From positions 1 to 14,103 of the forward strand of contig JAHIVS010000053.1 in the NCBI GenBank assembly GCA_018816605.1: a DNA stretch of 14,103 nt. Reading direction: 5' to 3'. Positions 1 through 7,495 of the stretch are shown in pieces. Position 1 is the stretch's first letter, and every line of letters begins with the position of its first letter. Origin of the DNA: Pseudomonadota bacterium. Its GTDB lineage: Bacteria > Desulfobacterota > Desulfobacteria > Desulfobacterales > Desulfobacteraceae. A program made the translations under genes and the position numbers. The notes under the pieces were generated by a model. The model was not told the origin of the DNA. It saw only the letters and a program-made list of their open reading frames with translations, and did not search any database.

Positions 1-1463
1 GTACATTTTCCACAGGATTCTTCAACCGTGAATTCAAGATAGAACTTGGCAATGTTCACCATACAGTCCTGTTCGCTCATGACGATCATCCCGCCCGAGC
101 CCATCATGGAACCGATTGCAGACAGGGACTCATAGTCAATGGGCGTTTCAAGGTCAGCCATTGTGATACATCCGCCTGAAGGCCCGCCGGTCTGAACGGC
201 CTTGAATTCCAGCCCCTTGTGGATACCGCCGCCGATTTCATAAATAATCTCCTTGAGAGTGATGCCCATGGGCACTTCTACAAGACCGGTATTGTTGATC
301 TGACCTGCCAGGGCAAAGACTTTGGTGCCCTTGGACGTTTTAGTGCCGATACCGGCATACCAGTCAGCACCGTTGAGTATAATGGGGCAGACATTGGCAA
401 AGGTTTCCACATTGTTCACACAGGTGGGCATGCCCCATAACCCCTTGTCTGATGGGAACGGCGGCTTGGTGGTGGGCTCCCCCCTCTTGCCCTCTATGGA
501 GTGAATCAAGGCGGTTTCTTCACCGCAGATAAACGCCCCTGCCCCGTATTTAAGTTCGATATCAAAATCAAACCCGGAGCCCAGAATATTCTTCCCCAGA
601 AAACCTGCGGCTTCAGCCTGGGCAATCGCGGTTTTCAGCCGGTCAATGGCCAGTGGATATTCCGCCCGGATGTAAATATACCCCTTATTGGACTTGATGG
701 CATACCCCGCTATGGCCATGGCTTCGATTACGCTGTGGGAATCGCCTTCCATGATCGAGCGGTCCATGAAGGCCCCTGGGTCCCCTTCATCGGCATTACA
801 GATGATGAATTTCTCCGCGCTTTCATTGTTTAGGGCCATCTCCCACTTAAGACCGGTGGGAAATCCCCCGCCCCCGCGGCCCCTGAGACCGGAAGCCTTG
901 ATCTGTTCAATGACATCCGTGGGCTGCATCGCGTCGAGGACTTTCCCCAGGGCCAGGTATCCTTCATTTGCAACGTATTCATTGATATTCTCAGGATCAA
1001 TGAGCCCGCAGTTTCTCAAGGCCACCCGCATTTGTTTTTTGTAAAACGGCATATCATGATGCTGCTCGATCTTCTCGTTGTTGTCCGGATTAACAAAGAG
1101 CAGGCGCTTGACTTTCCGGTTACTGATAATATGCTCTTCAATGATGGCTTCGGCATCTTCTGGCTTCACCTGGACATAAAAGATATCATCGGGGAAAATT
1201 TTGACAATGGGGCCTTTCTCACAGAACCCGAAACAACCCGTGATCTTTGCTGACACAGTAGCCTCAAGCTTGTTCTCCAGAATGAGGTCATTCAGGCGAT
1301 CCCTAAGTTCCTGACTGTCGGATGCCTGGCAGCCGGTGCCGCCGCAGATCAGTATCTCACGCTGTTTTCCCTGGTATTTCTCCAGCAGGGTCCGCGAAGC
1401 CAAGAGGGGTTTAACCCTGGTGTGAGTCTCCATCAATTGCTTATAATTTTTGATCTTTTCCAT
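1..1463 (-). CDS. hydB: NuoF-like flavin/Fe-S subunit of [FeFe] hydrogenase (HydB/HndC type), partial at left edge
   Basis: Accepts or donates electrons to NAD(P)H through FMN and Fe-S clusters in a soluble multimeric [FeFe] hydrogenase. The 487 complete codons in the window show an N-terminal thioredoxin-like [2Fe-2S] domain with Cys40, Cys45, Cys77 and Cys81 (CGGTGC, then CFGFC). The NuoF core follows: the glycine-rich NAD/FMN loop GRGGGGFPTGLKW at 195-207, NADEGDPGAF at 223-232, and a CGEETALIHSIEG block. The frame leaves the window at ESCGKC (Cys484, Cys487), the first two ligands of the NuoF [4Fe-4S] cluster. The cluster's end and any C-terminal ferredoxin domain are therefore missing. 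The start at 1463 has a strong ribosome site (TAGGAGAG) and lies 10 bp after the hydC stop. The fused N-terminal domain is typical of HydB of bifurcating hydrogenases and HndC of NADP-reducing ones; these cannot be told apart here. The catalytic hydA should lie just beyond position 1. Confidence 0.93.
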   Translation of the reverse strand, partial: MEKIKNYKQLMETHTRVKPLLASRTLLEKYQGKQREILICGGTGCQASDSQELRDRLNDLILENKLEATVSAKITGCFGFCEKGPIVKIFPDDIFYVQVKPEDAEAIIEEHIISNRKVKRLLFVNPDNNEKIEQHHDMPFYKKQMRVALRNCGLIDPENINEYVANEGYLALGKVLDAMQPTDVIEQIKASGLRGRGGGGFPTGLKWEMALNNESAEKFIICNADEGDPGAFMDRSIMEGDSHSVIEAMAIAGYAIKSNKGYIYIRAEYPLAIDRLKTAIAQAEAAGFLGKNILGSGFDFDIELKYGAGAFICGEETALIHSIEGKRGEPTTKPPFPSDKGLWGMPTCVNNVETFANVCPIILNGADWYAGIGTKTSKGTKVFALAGQINNTGLVEVPMGITLKEIIYEIGGGIHKGLEFKAVQTGGPSGGCITMADLETPIDYESLSAIGSMMGSGGMIVMSEQDCMVNIAKFYLEFTVEESCGKC

Positions 1464-1473
1464 AGTCGCTCTC

Positions 1474-2016
1474 CTAGGCTTCGTCGTGAACAAGACAGTC
1501 TTCGATAATTTTTTCAACATCCTGAGGTACTACCCGACCATAGACTTTTTCGTTGATCAGGACCACAGGGGCAAGGCCGCATGCACCGACACAGCGCAGG
1601 CTGTCAATGGAAAATTTTTGATCCTCGGTCACCTCTCCTGAACGAATGCCCAGGATGCGCTCAAATTGAGCCAGAACCTTGTCGGCCCCTTTTACATAGC
1701 AGGCGGTTCCCATACAGACACTGATGGTAAACTCACCCTTAGGCGTGGTGGTGAAAAAGTTATAAAAACTGACCACACCGGAAACCTCGGCATGGTGGAT
1801 TCCCAGGCAAAGGGCGACATGTTCCTGCACCTCCCTTGGCAGATATCCAAAAATCTGCTGGGCTGTATGCAGAATCTGAATCAGGTGTCCTTTTTTTCTG
1901 GGATCGTTTAAATCAATGTTCAAATCATCAATAAAACCGTTCAATTTGTCGTACAATTCGTCAGGTAACACTCTTTTTTGTTTTCCTGGATGTAATATTT
2001 CCATTCTTTTCTCCAT
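1474..2016 (-). CDS. hydC: NuoE-like [2Fe-2S] subunit of [FeFe] hydrogenase (HydC/HndA type)
   Basis: Small thioredoxin-fold electron-transfer subunit that partners the NuoF-like protein encoded next. Up to 180 residues, with the four [2Fe-2S] ligands in the family pattern: Cys101 and Cys106 (CMGTAC), then Cys142 and Cys146 (CVGAC). The N-terminal helical part (about 20-80) matches NuoE/HndA architecture, with the YLPREVQEHVA and VSGVVSFYNFF blocks. The operon position between hydF and hydB supports the HydC assignment. Start choice: the ATG at 2016 has no good ribosome site, whereas the in-frame ATG at 2004 (four codons later, MEILHPG) follows GGAG at a 6-base spacing. The true start is therefore probably 2004, giving 176 residues. 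The separate ferredoxin gene (hndB) seen between hndA and hndC in hnd operons is absent, which favours a HydABC-type enzyme. Confidence 0.93.
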   Translation of the reverse strand: MEKRMEILHPGKQKRVLPDELYDKLNGFIDDLNIDLNDPRKKGHLIQILHTAQQIFGYLPREVQEHVALCLGIHHAEVSGVVSFYNFFTTTPKGEFTISVCMGTACYVKGADKVLAQFERILGIRSGEVTEDQKFSIDSLRCVGACGLAPVVLINEKVYGRVVPQDVEKIIEDCLVHDEA

Positions 2017-2027
2017 AGTTAACCGTA

Positions 2028-3239
2028 TCAGTTTAAATCCGAATAAAGTTGTGCCAGTTCTTCAAAGGGCTCCAATGCCCTTGGTAAAAGTCCGTTTGCC
2101 CATGCCAGGAAAAGTCCGAAGTTGAGCATGGGAATCTGATGTTCTTTAAAAAATTCGACCCGGTTCATCATGACCTTTCTTGTGATCATGCACCCCCCGC
2201 AGTGGATGACCAGATCCGTTCCTTCAGGATTCTCCGGCAATTGCCTGGCATATGTAAATTCCAGTCTTGCCCCCACCAGCTGCCGGAAAAGCCTGGGGAT
2301 TTTCACCCTGGCCAGGTCATCGGCCTGGCAGTGATGGGAACAGGCTTCCATGACCAGCACCCTGCCGTTATCTTTCAGGTGGTCCAAAACACAAAGGCTC
2401 CGGATGAACCAGGCAAGATCGGCTTTTTTCCGTGCAAAAAGAAGGGAGAAGGAGGTCAGAGGCTGGGTTTCCGGAATATCGGCCGCCACCTTGTGAAAGG
2501 CCTGACTGTCGGTGATTACAAGGGAAGGCGTCATGCCGAGGTTGTGGTAAAAGGGATAGAGTTCCCGTTCTTTAACCATAAGGACTGCGCAGTCGCGATC
2601 GAGCAGATCCCGGATGGTTTCCACCTGGGGTAGAATCAGCCGACCTCTGGGTGCGGCCAGATCCTGGGGCGCCACCAGCATCACCAGATCCTGCTCTGAA
2701 ACCAGTCCGTGAACCGGAGAAATCTCTTTTTCCAGTTGCCGGTCAAAGGCTTCAATGGCCTTGATCAGTTCAAGGGCTGTGTTTTGATCGCGGTTATTTT
2801 GAGCCACCTGCTTTTCCATGGGAAAAAATCCGATTTTTTCCGGATGGACCGGATGGTCTGCAAAGGTTAGAACGCCAAGCCAGGGAAGGCTCTGTTCTTC
2901 AAGCCAGGCGCGCAATTGCTTTTCATGGTCCGTGGGCGGCATATGGCCGGGGCTTGCAAAGAGAATCATGTGGGCGGCCATCATTTCCTGCCTGGCCCTT
3001 TCAACCCGTTTCCCCCCCAGTGATCCGGTATCATCAATCCCTGCCGTATCGGTGACAGCACACATACCGATCTTTCCCAGTTCAATTTTCCGGGTAACCG
3101 GATCGGTGGTGGTGCCGGGGGTACAGGAGGTAATGGCCACCTCCTTTTGGAACAGATTGTTTAAAAGTGAGGATTTTCCCGCATTCCGGATCCCGGCAAT
3201 TACGATTTTGTTGAGCTCAGACAAGGGGGTGGTTTTCAT
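2028..3239 (-). CDS. hydF: [FeFe] hydrogenase H-cluster maturation GTPase HydF
   Basis: Scaffold GTPase on which the 2Fe subcluster is finished and from which it is delivered to apo-hydrogenase. 403 residues, the usual family length. An N-terminal TrmE/Era-like G domain carries the P-loop GIRNAGKS at 16-23, the PGTTTDP switch at 41-47 and DTAG at 64-67. A dimerisation domain fills the middle. The C-terminal [4Fe-4S] domain shows Cys300-Ser-His302 and later His346-Cys347-x2-Cys350 (HCGGC), the characteristic C-x-H ... HCxxC cluster motif. The start overlaps the stop of the upstream lyase gene as ATGA, and GGAG lies 7 bases before the ATG, so the two genes are probably translationally coupled. 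It is followed by hydC after a short gap. Confidence 0.97.
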   Translation of the reverse strand: MKTTPLSELNKIVIAGIRNAGKSSLLNNLFQKEVAITSCTPGTTTDPVTRKIELGKIGMCAVTDTAGIDDTGSLGGKRVERARQEMMAAHMILFASPGHMPPTDHEKQLRAWLEEQSLPWLGVLTFADHPVHPEKIGFFPMEKQVAQNNRDQNTALELIKAIEAFDRQLEKEISPVHGLVSEQDLVMLVAPQDLAAPRGRLILPQVETIRDLLDRDCAVLMVKERELYPFYHNLGMTPSLVITDSQAFHKVAADIPETQPLTSFSLLFARKKADLAWFIRSLCVLDHLKDNGRVLVMEACSHHCQADDLARVKIPRLFRQLVGARLEFTYARQLPENPEGTDLVIHCGGCMITRKVMMNRVEFFKEHQIPMLNFGLFLAWANGLLPRALEPFEELAQLYSDLN

Positions 3240-4609
3240 TTTTTATCTCCGCTGGTGGAAGGCCCCCCCATGGCAGTCAGCGTCAGGGGGGAAGCCCATT
3301 GATCCAGAAAAGGGCGTGTCAGTTCAGTATGGGTTTCAAGCCAGCATTTCAGTTCTTCGATCGTTTCAGGTGCTGCTTTTCTGATCTCGGGCGCGATGGA
3401 CTTGAGGCGCGTATACCCCAACACATCCTTGAGGGTGTTGAGCAGGGCCGGACTTGCGGCAAGGTTGGTTTCCATCTGCTTTGGATTGGGAATCAGCCCC
3501 TCTTCTACCGCGGATACGGCCGTATCCAGGGCCCGGATCAGACGGGTGGAAAGCCGGATCATCTGTTCGGCGATAAACGGCAGGTTGGCGTTGAGCTGCA
3601 ACTGTCCGGTTTTGACATAGTCACAGATCAGCTGTCCTGCGGAAGAACACTCCATGGAAAGCCCCCGGATCAGCTCCAGCAGGACCGGATTGGCTTTCAT
3701 CGGCATGATGGTTGAACCGTACTGGAGTTCTTTGTGTTGGATCTCATTTAAAAACCCCGAAGAATACAGGAGAAGATCCGATGAGAATTTAAACAGGTTA
3801 TCTCCGCACAGCGCCATGCCCCTGGCCGTTTCTGCAAGGCTGTCCAGGTGGGCCACCTGGTCGCACAAATTCTGGCTGCGACAAAGGGGAAACCCCGTAA
3901 TGTTGCGCAGGTGACGTTCGGCGGCAAACACATACGCTCTGGGGGCGGAATACCCGGTACCAATGGCGGTACCGCCCAGAGGAATTGTGCGCAACCGCTC
4001 CTTGAGTTTGTTTAACCGCCACCGATCCCGTTCCACAGGGCCTGCCCAGGCGCCGAACACCTGTCCCAGGGTAATGGGAAGGGCATCCTGCAATTGGGTT
4101 CGGCCGCAGAGAATCAGGCTTTCATAGGCCCGCTCCTTTGCCGTCAATGCTTCCTGAAGGTGAATAACACGGGTTTCAATTTGTTGAAGAAAATCAAAGC
4201 TTAAAACGATGACCGCAGTGGGAAACGTGTCATTGGTGGATTGGAATCGCGCCAGATCCTCTAGGGGATGGACCTTGAAAGTCTCTTTTCCATACCGCTG
4301 GTTGGTCAGAGCAGCAAGAACCTCGCAAAGGTTCATGTGCAGGCTGGTGCCTGCCCCTCCCTGGGCCAGGGGCAAAACAAACTGGTTATCCCAGAGGCCG
4401 TCTGCCACTTCCACCGTCACCTCTTCGAGCAGGGGAAAAAAATCATCCGGATAAAGATGGTGGCTTTCCTGCTGGGCGCGAAAGACGGCCAGCTTCACCT
4501 GAGCATAGGCTTTGACCATCTGGCGGGGTATTTGCCCAGTCCCCAGATGCTCCAGGGCCTTTGACGTTTCTACCCCATAGTATTTTTCCGGCCCGACACC
4601 CTTACCCAT
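3236..4609 (-). CDS. aspA: Aspartate ammonia-lyase family protein within the hydrogenase maturation operon
   Basis: Predicted to convert L-aspartate to fumarate and ammonia. 457 residues of the aspartase/fumarase superfamily, slightly shorter than E. coli AspA at the N-terminus. Family blocks in order: GAGTS at 85-89, QSTND at 123-127, GRTQLQDA at 169-176 (fumarases usually have His where Gln172 sits, so this favours aspartase), LGGTAIGTG at 211-219, and the flexible catalytic loop GSTIMPMKANP at 298-308 that keeps the catalytic serine (Ser299). The start at 4609 overlaps the hydE stop by 8 bases and has an AAGGGGGG ribosome site; the stop overlaps the hydF start (ATGA). Genes of this family are known neighbours of hydE/F/G in several anaerobes, but their role there is not settled as far as I know. 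I infer that it supplies ammonium for H-cluster assembly. Another amino-acid or dicarboxylate substrate is possible. Confidence 0.9.
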   Translation of the reverse strand: MGKGVGPEKYYGVETSKALEHLGTGQIPRQMVKAYAQVKLAVFRAQQESHHLYPDDFFPLLEEVTVEVADGLWDNQFVLPLAQGGAGTSLHMNLCEVLAALTNQRYGKETFKVHPLEDLARFQSTNDTFPTAVIVLSFDFLQQIETRVIHLQEALTAKERAYESLILCGRTQLQDALPITLGQVFGAWAGPVERDRWRLNKLKERLRTIPLGGTAIGTGYSAPRAYVFAAERHLRNITGFPLCRSQNLCDQVAHLDSLAETARGMALCGDNLFKFSSDLLLYSSGFLNEIQHKELQYGSTIMPMKANPVLLELIRGLSMECSSAGQLICDYVKTGQLQLNANLPFIAEQMIRLSTRLIRALDTAVSAVEEGLIPNPKQMETNLAASPALLNTLKDVLGYTRLKSIAPEIRKAAPETIEELKCWLETHTELTRPFLDQWASPLTLTAMGGPSTSGDKK

Positions 4610-5726
4610 AACCGCCCCCCTTGGGTATCCTGCGACCCGGATCAGAACCAGATGACCGAAGTTTTAATGCGTCTGCCCTTTCAAAACTGAGACTGCGGCC
4701 GATATCCGGAATGGTTTTCTCAAGGCGTTCTATGGACTGGGATCCGGTTTCATCAATGCAGATCTTACCCGGATACAACAGGTATGCCCTTTTAAAAACG
4801 CCGGGGGTAATATTGGGCATGAGGACATTGGCACCGCTTTGGATCATCTGTTCTCTTCCGTTTTCAATTATGGAGCCCGCAGCTGTGGTTGCGGGGATAT
4901 GAGCCAGGGGCAGCGCCAGGCGAAGCAGAGCCGTACCCTGGAGTGAATATTCAAACCTTTTTGTTCTTTCCCGGGCCAGGGGAGTGTCAGGATGGGGAAT
5001 AAACGGCCCTATCCCTACCATATCCAGTTCAAGGGACCGGCAGAGAAGAAGATTGTCCAATCGGATTTTTGGAGTTTCACCGGGAAGCCCCAGCATAAAC
5101 CCCGATCCCACCTGAAACCCGGCAGCTTTTATATTCTCTAAGGCCTCCAGCCGCTGATCCAGGGTCTGGCCGTCCCGGAGTCGGGCATGAAGCACGGGAT
5201 CACTGGTTTCAAAGCGGAGCAGATACCGGTCAGCACCGGCAGTCACCAGCCTCCGGTATTCCTCCCCGGAGTTCATCCCGCAGCTTAAGGTAACGGCCAC
5301 CTGGTTTCGGGTTGCCGCTTTAATCGATTCAACAAGCCGGCAAATTCGGTCGACTGTCCAGCAGGGATCTTCCCCTCCTTGGAGCACAAAGGTTTTAAAT
5401 CCCAGTTTAAGCCCCTGCTCAATCGTTTGAAGAATCTGGATTTCATTCATGCGGAACCGGTGGACCTTCCGGTTGTCTCTTCGAATCCCGCAATAGAGAC
5501 AATTTGAGGTGCAATGGTTGGTAAATTCGATCAACCCCCGAAGATATACAAAGGTTCCATGAACTTTTTCACAGACATCCCGGGCCATTTGGCAAAGATC
5601 CGGCACCGGACAATGATGGAACAGCGCTTCGATTTCCCGAGCAGACCGCGCCTTTGGGATGCAGGTTTGGGGCAATTGGCTTTTCACGTCACGGATTTTC
5701 ATATCAACAACATCTGTGCAGGGCAT
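4602..5726 (-). CDS. hydE: [FeFe] hydrogenase H-cluster radical SAM maturase HydE
   Basis: Radical SAM enzyme that acts on the HydG-derived iron-cysteine-CO-CN complex during assembly of the 2Fe subcluster. 374 residues, with the radical SAM Cys triad at Cys72, Cys76 and Cys79 (HCTSNCLYCG) and a BioB/HydE-type TIM barrel (FVLQGGEDP, then YLLRFETSDP, then GSGFMLGLPGET). Near the C-terminus, where some HydE proteins carry a second, dispensable [4Fe-4S] site, only one cysteine remains (YPGKICIDETG) and the other two expected positions are not Cys. This protein probably has one cluster only. The start at 5726 is preceded by AGGA at 8 bases and lies 9 bp after the hydG stop. The 3' end overlaps the lyase gene by 8 bases. 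Confidence 0.96.
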   Translation of the reverse strand: MPCTDVVDMKIRDVKSQLPQTCIPKARSAREIEALFHHCPVPDLCQMARDVCEKVHGTFVYLRGLIEFTNHCTSNCLYCGIRRDNRKVHRFRMNEIQILQTIEQGLKLGFKTFVLQGGEDPCWTVDRICRLVESIKAATRNQVAVTLSCGMNSGEEYRRLVTAGADRYLLRFETSDPVLHARLRDGQTLDQRLEALENIKAAGFQVGSGFMLGLPGETPKIRLDNLLLCRSLELDMVGIGPFIPHPDTPLARERTKRFEYSLQGTALLRLALPLAHIPATTAAGSIIENGREQMIQSGANVLMPNITPGVFKRAYLLYPGKICIDETGSQSIERLEKTIPDIGRSLSFERADALKLRSSGSDPGRRIPKGGGYG

Positions 5727-5735
5727 AAGGATGTC

Positions 5736-7157
5736 CTAAATAAAAAGATCTCTTTTACCGGATTGAATCTGGACAATGGCGCTATCCACCGTGGACTTTA
5801 TTTTCGGACTCTGCTCACGGGCCTGCATTTTTTGAATCAGCGCATATCCTTTTGCACGGGTGTCGGGTGAGGCATAATCCTCCAGGTATTCTGCAAAGGA
5901 CATGATCCCGTTGGGATGGCAGAAGGCTTTAATCAGTCCGGGCTTGGCAAGGTCCATAAAGTCCTTGCCCACGCGCCCTCTGCGGTAACATCCCGTGCAG
6001 AAGGACGGAATATATTCCATTTGAATCAGATCGCGGATCACGGTTTCCAAAGGCCTGCAATCTCCCAGCGCAAACTGGCTGTCCCGGTTCGTGTCCGGAC
6101 TGCTGTTTGGAAGATTGTCTTCTGTGTATCCGCCGATTGAGGTAACAGAGCCGGCACTGATCTGGCTGACCCCGAATTGAAACAGCTCCTGCCGGAGTTC
6201 CGCCTTTTCCCGGGTGGAGAGAATAATGCCGGTATAGGGAAGGGTCAGACGCAATACCGCGATGATAATACGGAACGCATCATCGGAAACCTGCTGGGGC
6301 ACCCTGCTGCTTAAAGGCGCACCATTGGCCGGTTCGATGCGGGGTACGCTCACAGTGTGCGGGCCACACCCGAAAAGGGATTCCAGCCCCTTGGCATGCT
6401 GGAGCATGGACAGAACCTCCAGTTTATAGTCTGCCAACCCCAAAAGAGCCCCGATTCCCACATCGTCAATCCCGCCTTCCATGGCACGGTGCATGCAATA
6501 AAGCCGATAGGCATAGTCGGATTTCGGTCCTGAGGGATGATAGTGCTGATACAACTTTGGGTCATAGGTTTCCTGGAAACAGATATAGGTTCCGATATTG
6601 TATTGATTGAGACGTCGGAACCCATCTATATCCAGGGGAGCAACCTCAACATTGATCCTGCGGATGTTGGACCGGTTTTCATGAACGGCGTAGATGGTTT
6701 CAATGGACGTCTCAAGATAGGACAGATCATAGGCTTCACCAAAAAGCAGAACGATTCGTTTATGGCCCTGGTTTAAAATATGACGGGTCTGTTTGCGAAT
6801 TTGATCTTGAGAAAGCTTTTCGCGTCTCAACTCCCGGTTGTCTTTGCGAAAACCACAATAGAGGCAATTGTTGACACAATGATTACCGATATACAAGGGG
6901 GCAAAAATCACAATCCGGTTCCCGTAAATGGCCTGTTTAACAGACCGGGCGGTTTCCATAAGCTGCTGAATCTGATCCGGTCCCTGAACGGCCAGCAGAA
7001 CGGCTGCATCCTCAAGACTCAGCCCTTTCAGCTTTTTGGCTTTGTCAAGGATCTCCCCAAGCCTGCCAGCATCAGGGGGTGAATGCTCCCTTAGCCGGTC
7101 AATCACGGGAAAATTTAAAAAATCCGGATAGGGTTGAGACTTTGTAGACACTTTCAT
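5736..7157 (-). CDS. hydG: [FeFe] hydrogenase H-cluster radical SAM maturase HydG (tyrosine lyase)
   Basis: Cleaves tyrosine to p-cresol and dehydroglycine, which yields the CO and CN ligands of the H-cluster on an auxiliary iron cluster. 473 residues, a normal HydG length. The radical SAM motif is Cys94-x3-Cys98-x2-Cys101 (CVNNCLYCG). The HydG-specific C-terminal auxiliary cluster motif is intact as Cys387-x2-Cys390-x22-Cys413 (CTGCYRRGRVG, then FCHPNGIM), which separates it from ThiH. It is the first clear gene of the maturation operon. The start at 7157 has TAAGG 8 bases upstream. Its ATG overlaps the TGA of a short open frame upstream (ATGA). A candidate promoter lies at 7364-7393. Confidence 0.97.
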   Translation of the reverse strand: MKVSTKSQPYPDFLNFPVIDRLREHSPPDAGRLGEILDKAKKLKGLSLEDAAVLLAVQGPDQIQQLMETARSVKQAIYGNRIVIFAPLYIGNHCVNNCLYCGFRKDNRELRREKLSQDQIRKQTRHILNQGHKRIVLLFGEAYDLSYLETSIETIYAVHENRSNIRRINVEVAPLDIDGFRRLNQYNIGTYICFQETYDPKLYQHYHPSGPKSDYAYRLYCMHRAMEGGIDDVGIGALLGLADYKLEVLSMLQHAKGLESLFGCGPHTVSVPRIEPANGAPLSSRVPQQVSDDAFRIIIAVLRLTLPYTGIILSTREKAELRQELFQFGVSQISAGSVTSIGGYTEDNLPNSSPDTNRDSQFALGDCRPLETVIRDLIQMEYIPSFCTGCYRRGRVGKDFMDLAKPGLIKAFCHPNGIMSFAEYLEDYASPDTRAKGYALIQKMQAREQSPKIKSTVDSAIVQIQSGKRDLFI

Positions 7158-7270
7158 CGATAAACCTTACGGTCCACAGCACCCTCTACTGCCATTTTTT
7201 CTGCGGTATATTTAATTTTTGTTTCCTCACCCTTAAACAAAATATTACAAGCATCATCAGCTGTAATTAC
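7154..7270 (-). other. 38-codon open frame overlapping the hydG start; short peptide or gene remnant
   Basis: An uninterrupted minus-strand frame runs from a TAG at 7271-7273 to a TGA that shares ATGA with the hydG start codon. It encodes VITADDACNILFKGEE, then a Lys/Ala/Glu-rich stretch ending DRKVYR. The composition looks protein-like (Asp/Glu/Lys/Ala rich) and the four-base overlap is typical of coupled operon genes. There is no convincing start: no in-frame ATG before codon 26 and no ribosome site before the TTG at codon 11. It could be the C-terminal remnant of a lost upstream gene, a small coupled leader, or chance. No family recognised. Confidence 0.35.
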
Positions 7271-7363
7271 CTATGCTGCATTCTTTCTTCACAATATTTT
7301 GACTGCTGGAAACGGTCTTATTGGATAGCGTCACGCAAGCTTCTTTCTTAATTCATTCTTCGT

Positions 7364-7393
7364 ATATTACAGATTGAGTTGATCTAAAGTCAA
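7364..7393 (-). promoter_or_regulatory. Candidate sigma70-type promoter of the hyd operon
   Basis: Reading the minus strand, TTGACT (7393-7388) is followed after 18 bases by TAATAT (7369-7364). Five of six bases match the -35 consensus and four of six the -10. Transcription would begin near 7357, leaving a leader of about 200 nt before hydG that contains the 38-codon frame. No better element was seen closer to hydG. Confidence 0.4.
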
Positions 7394-7395
7394 CT
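7377..7395. promoter_or_regulatory. Inverted repeat overlapping the candidate hyd promoter -35
   Basis: AGTTGA-N7-TCAACT is a perfect 6-bp inverted repeat that covers the predicted -35 hexamer (7388-7393) of the hyd operon promoter. The placement would suit a repressor or activator site. No regulator gene lies in the window and the motif is not one I can assign to a family. Confidence 0.35.
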
Positions 7396-7399
7396 GAAA

Positions 7400-7472
7400 A
7401 AGGATGGGAACTTCTTTTTTTTCGAGCAAGGCAGAAAGGAAAGGATAGGAACTTTCTTTTTTTCGAGCAGGG
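7400..7472. repeat. Two near-identical 32-bp direct repeats, 41 bp apart
   Basis: Copies at 7400-7431 and 7441-7472 match at 28 of 32 positions. Each has the layout AAGGAT-r-GGAACTT, a T-tract, then TTCGAGCA. Both lie just upstream of the candidate hyd operon promoter, in DNA with no intact gene. They could be tandem-duplication debris or binding sites. They are too few and too short to be a CRISPR array. Confidence 0.6.
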
Positions 7473-7495
7473 TATCACAAAGAATATAAAGGGTA

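Noticed and set aside
219..833. Overlapping plus-strand open frames near the left edge
   Set aside because: The minus strand here encodes the conserved NuoF-like core including CGEETALIHS and NADEGDPGA blocks; the plus frames are shadows.
2139..2633. Plus-strand 164-codon open frame opposite hydF
   Set aside because: Antisense shadow of a strongly conserved gene; no ribosome site or recognisable motif.
5514..5870. Plus-strand 118-codon open frame opposite the hydE/hydG junction
   Set aside because: Antisense shadow of hydE and hydG, no recognisable family.
7400..7472. Direct repeats considered as a CRISPR array
   Set aside because: Only two imperfect copies, a gap of 9 bp between them, and no cas genes in the window.
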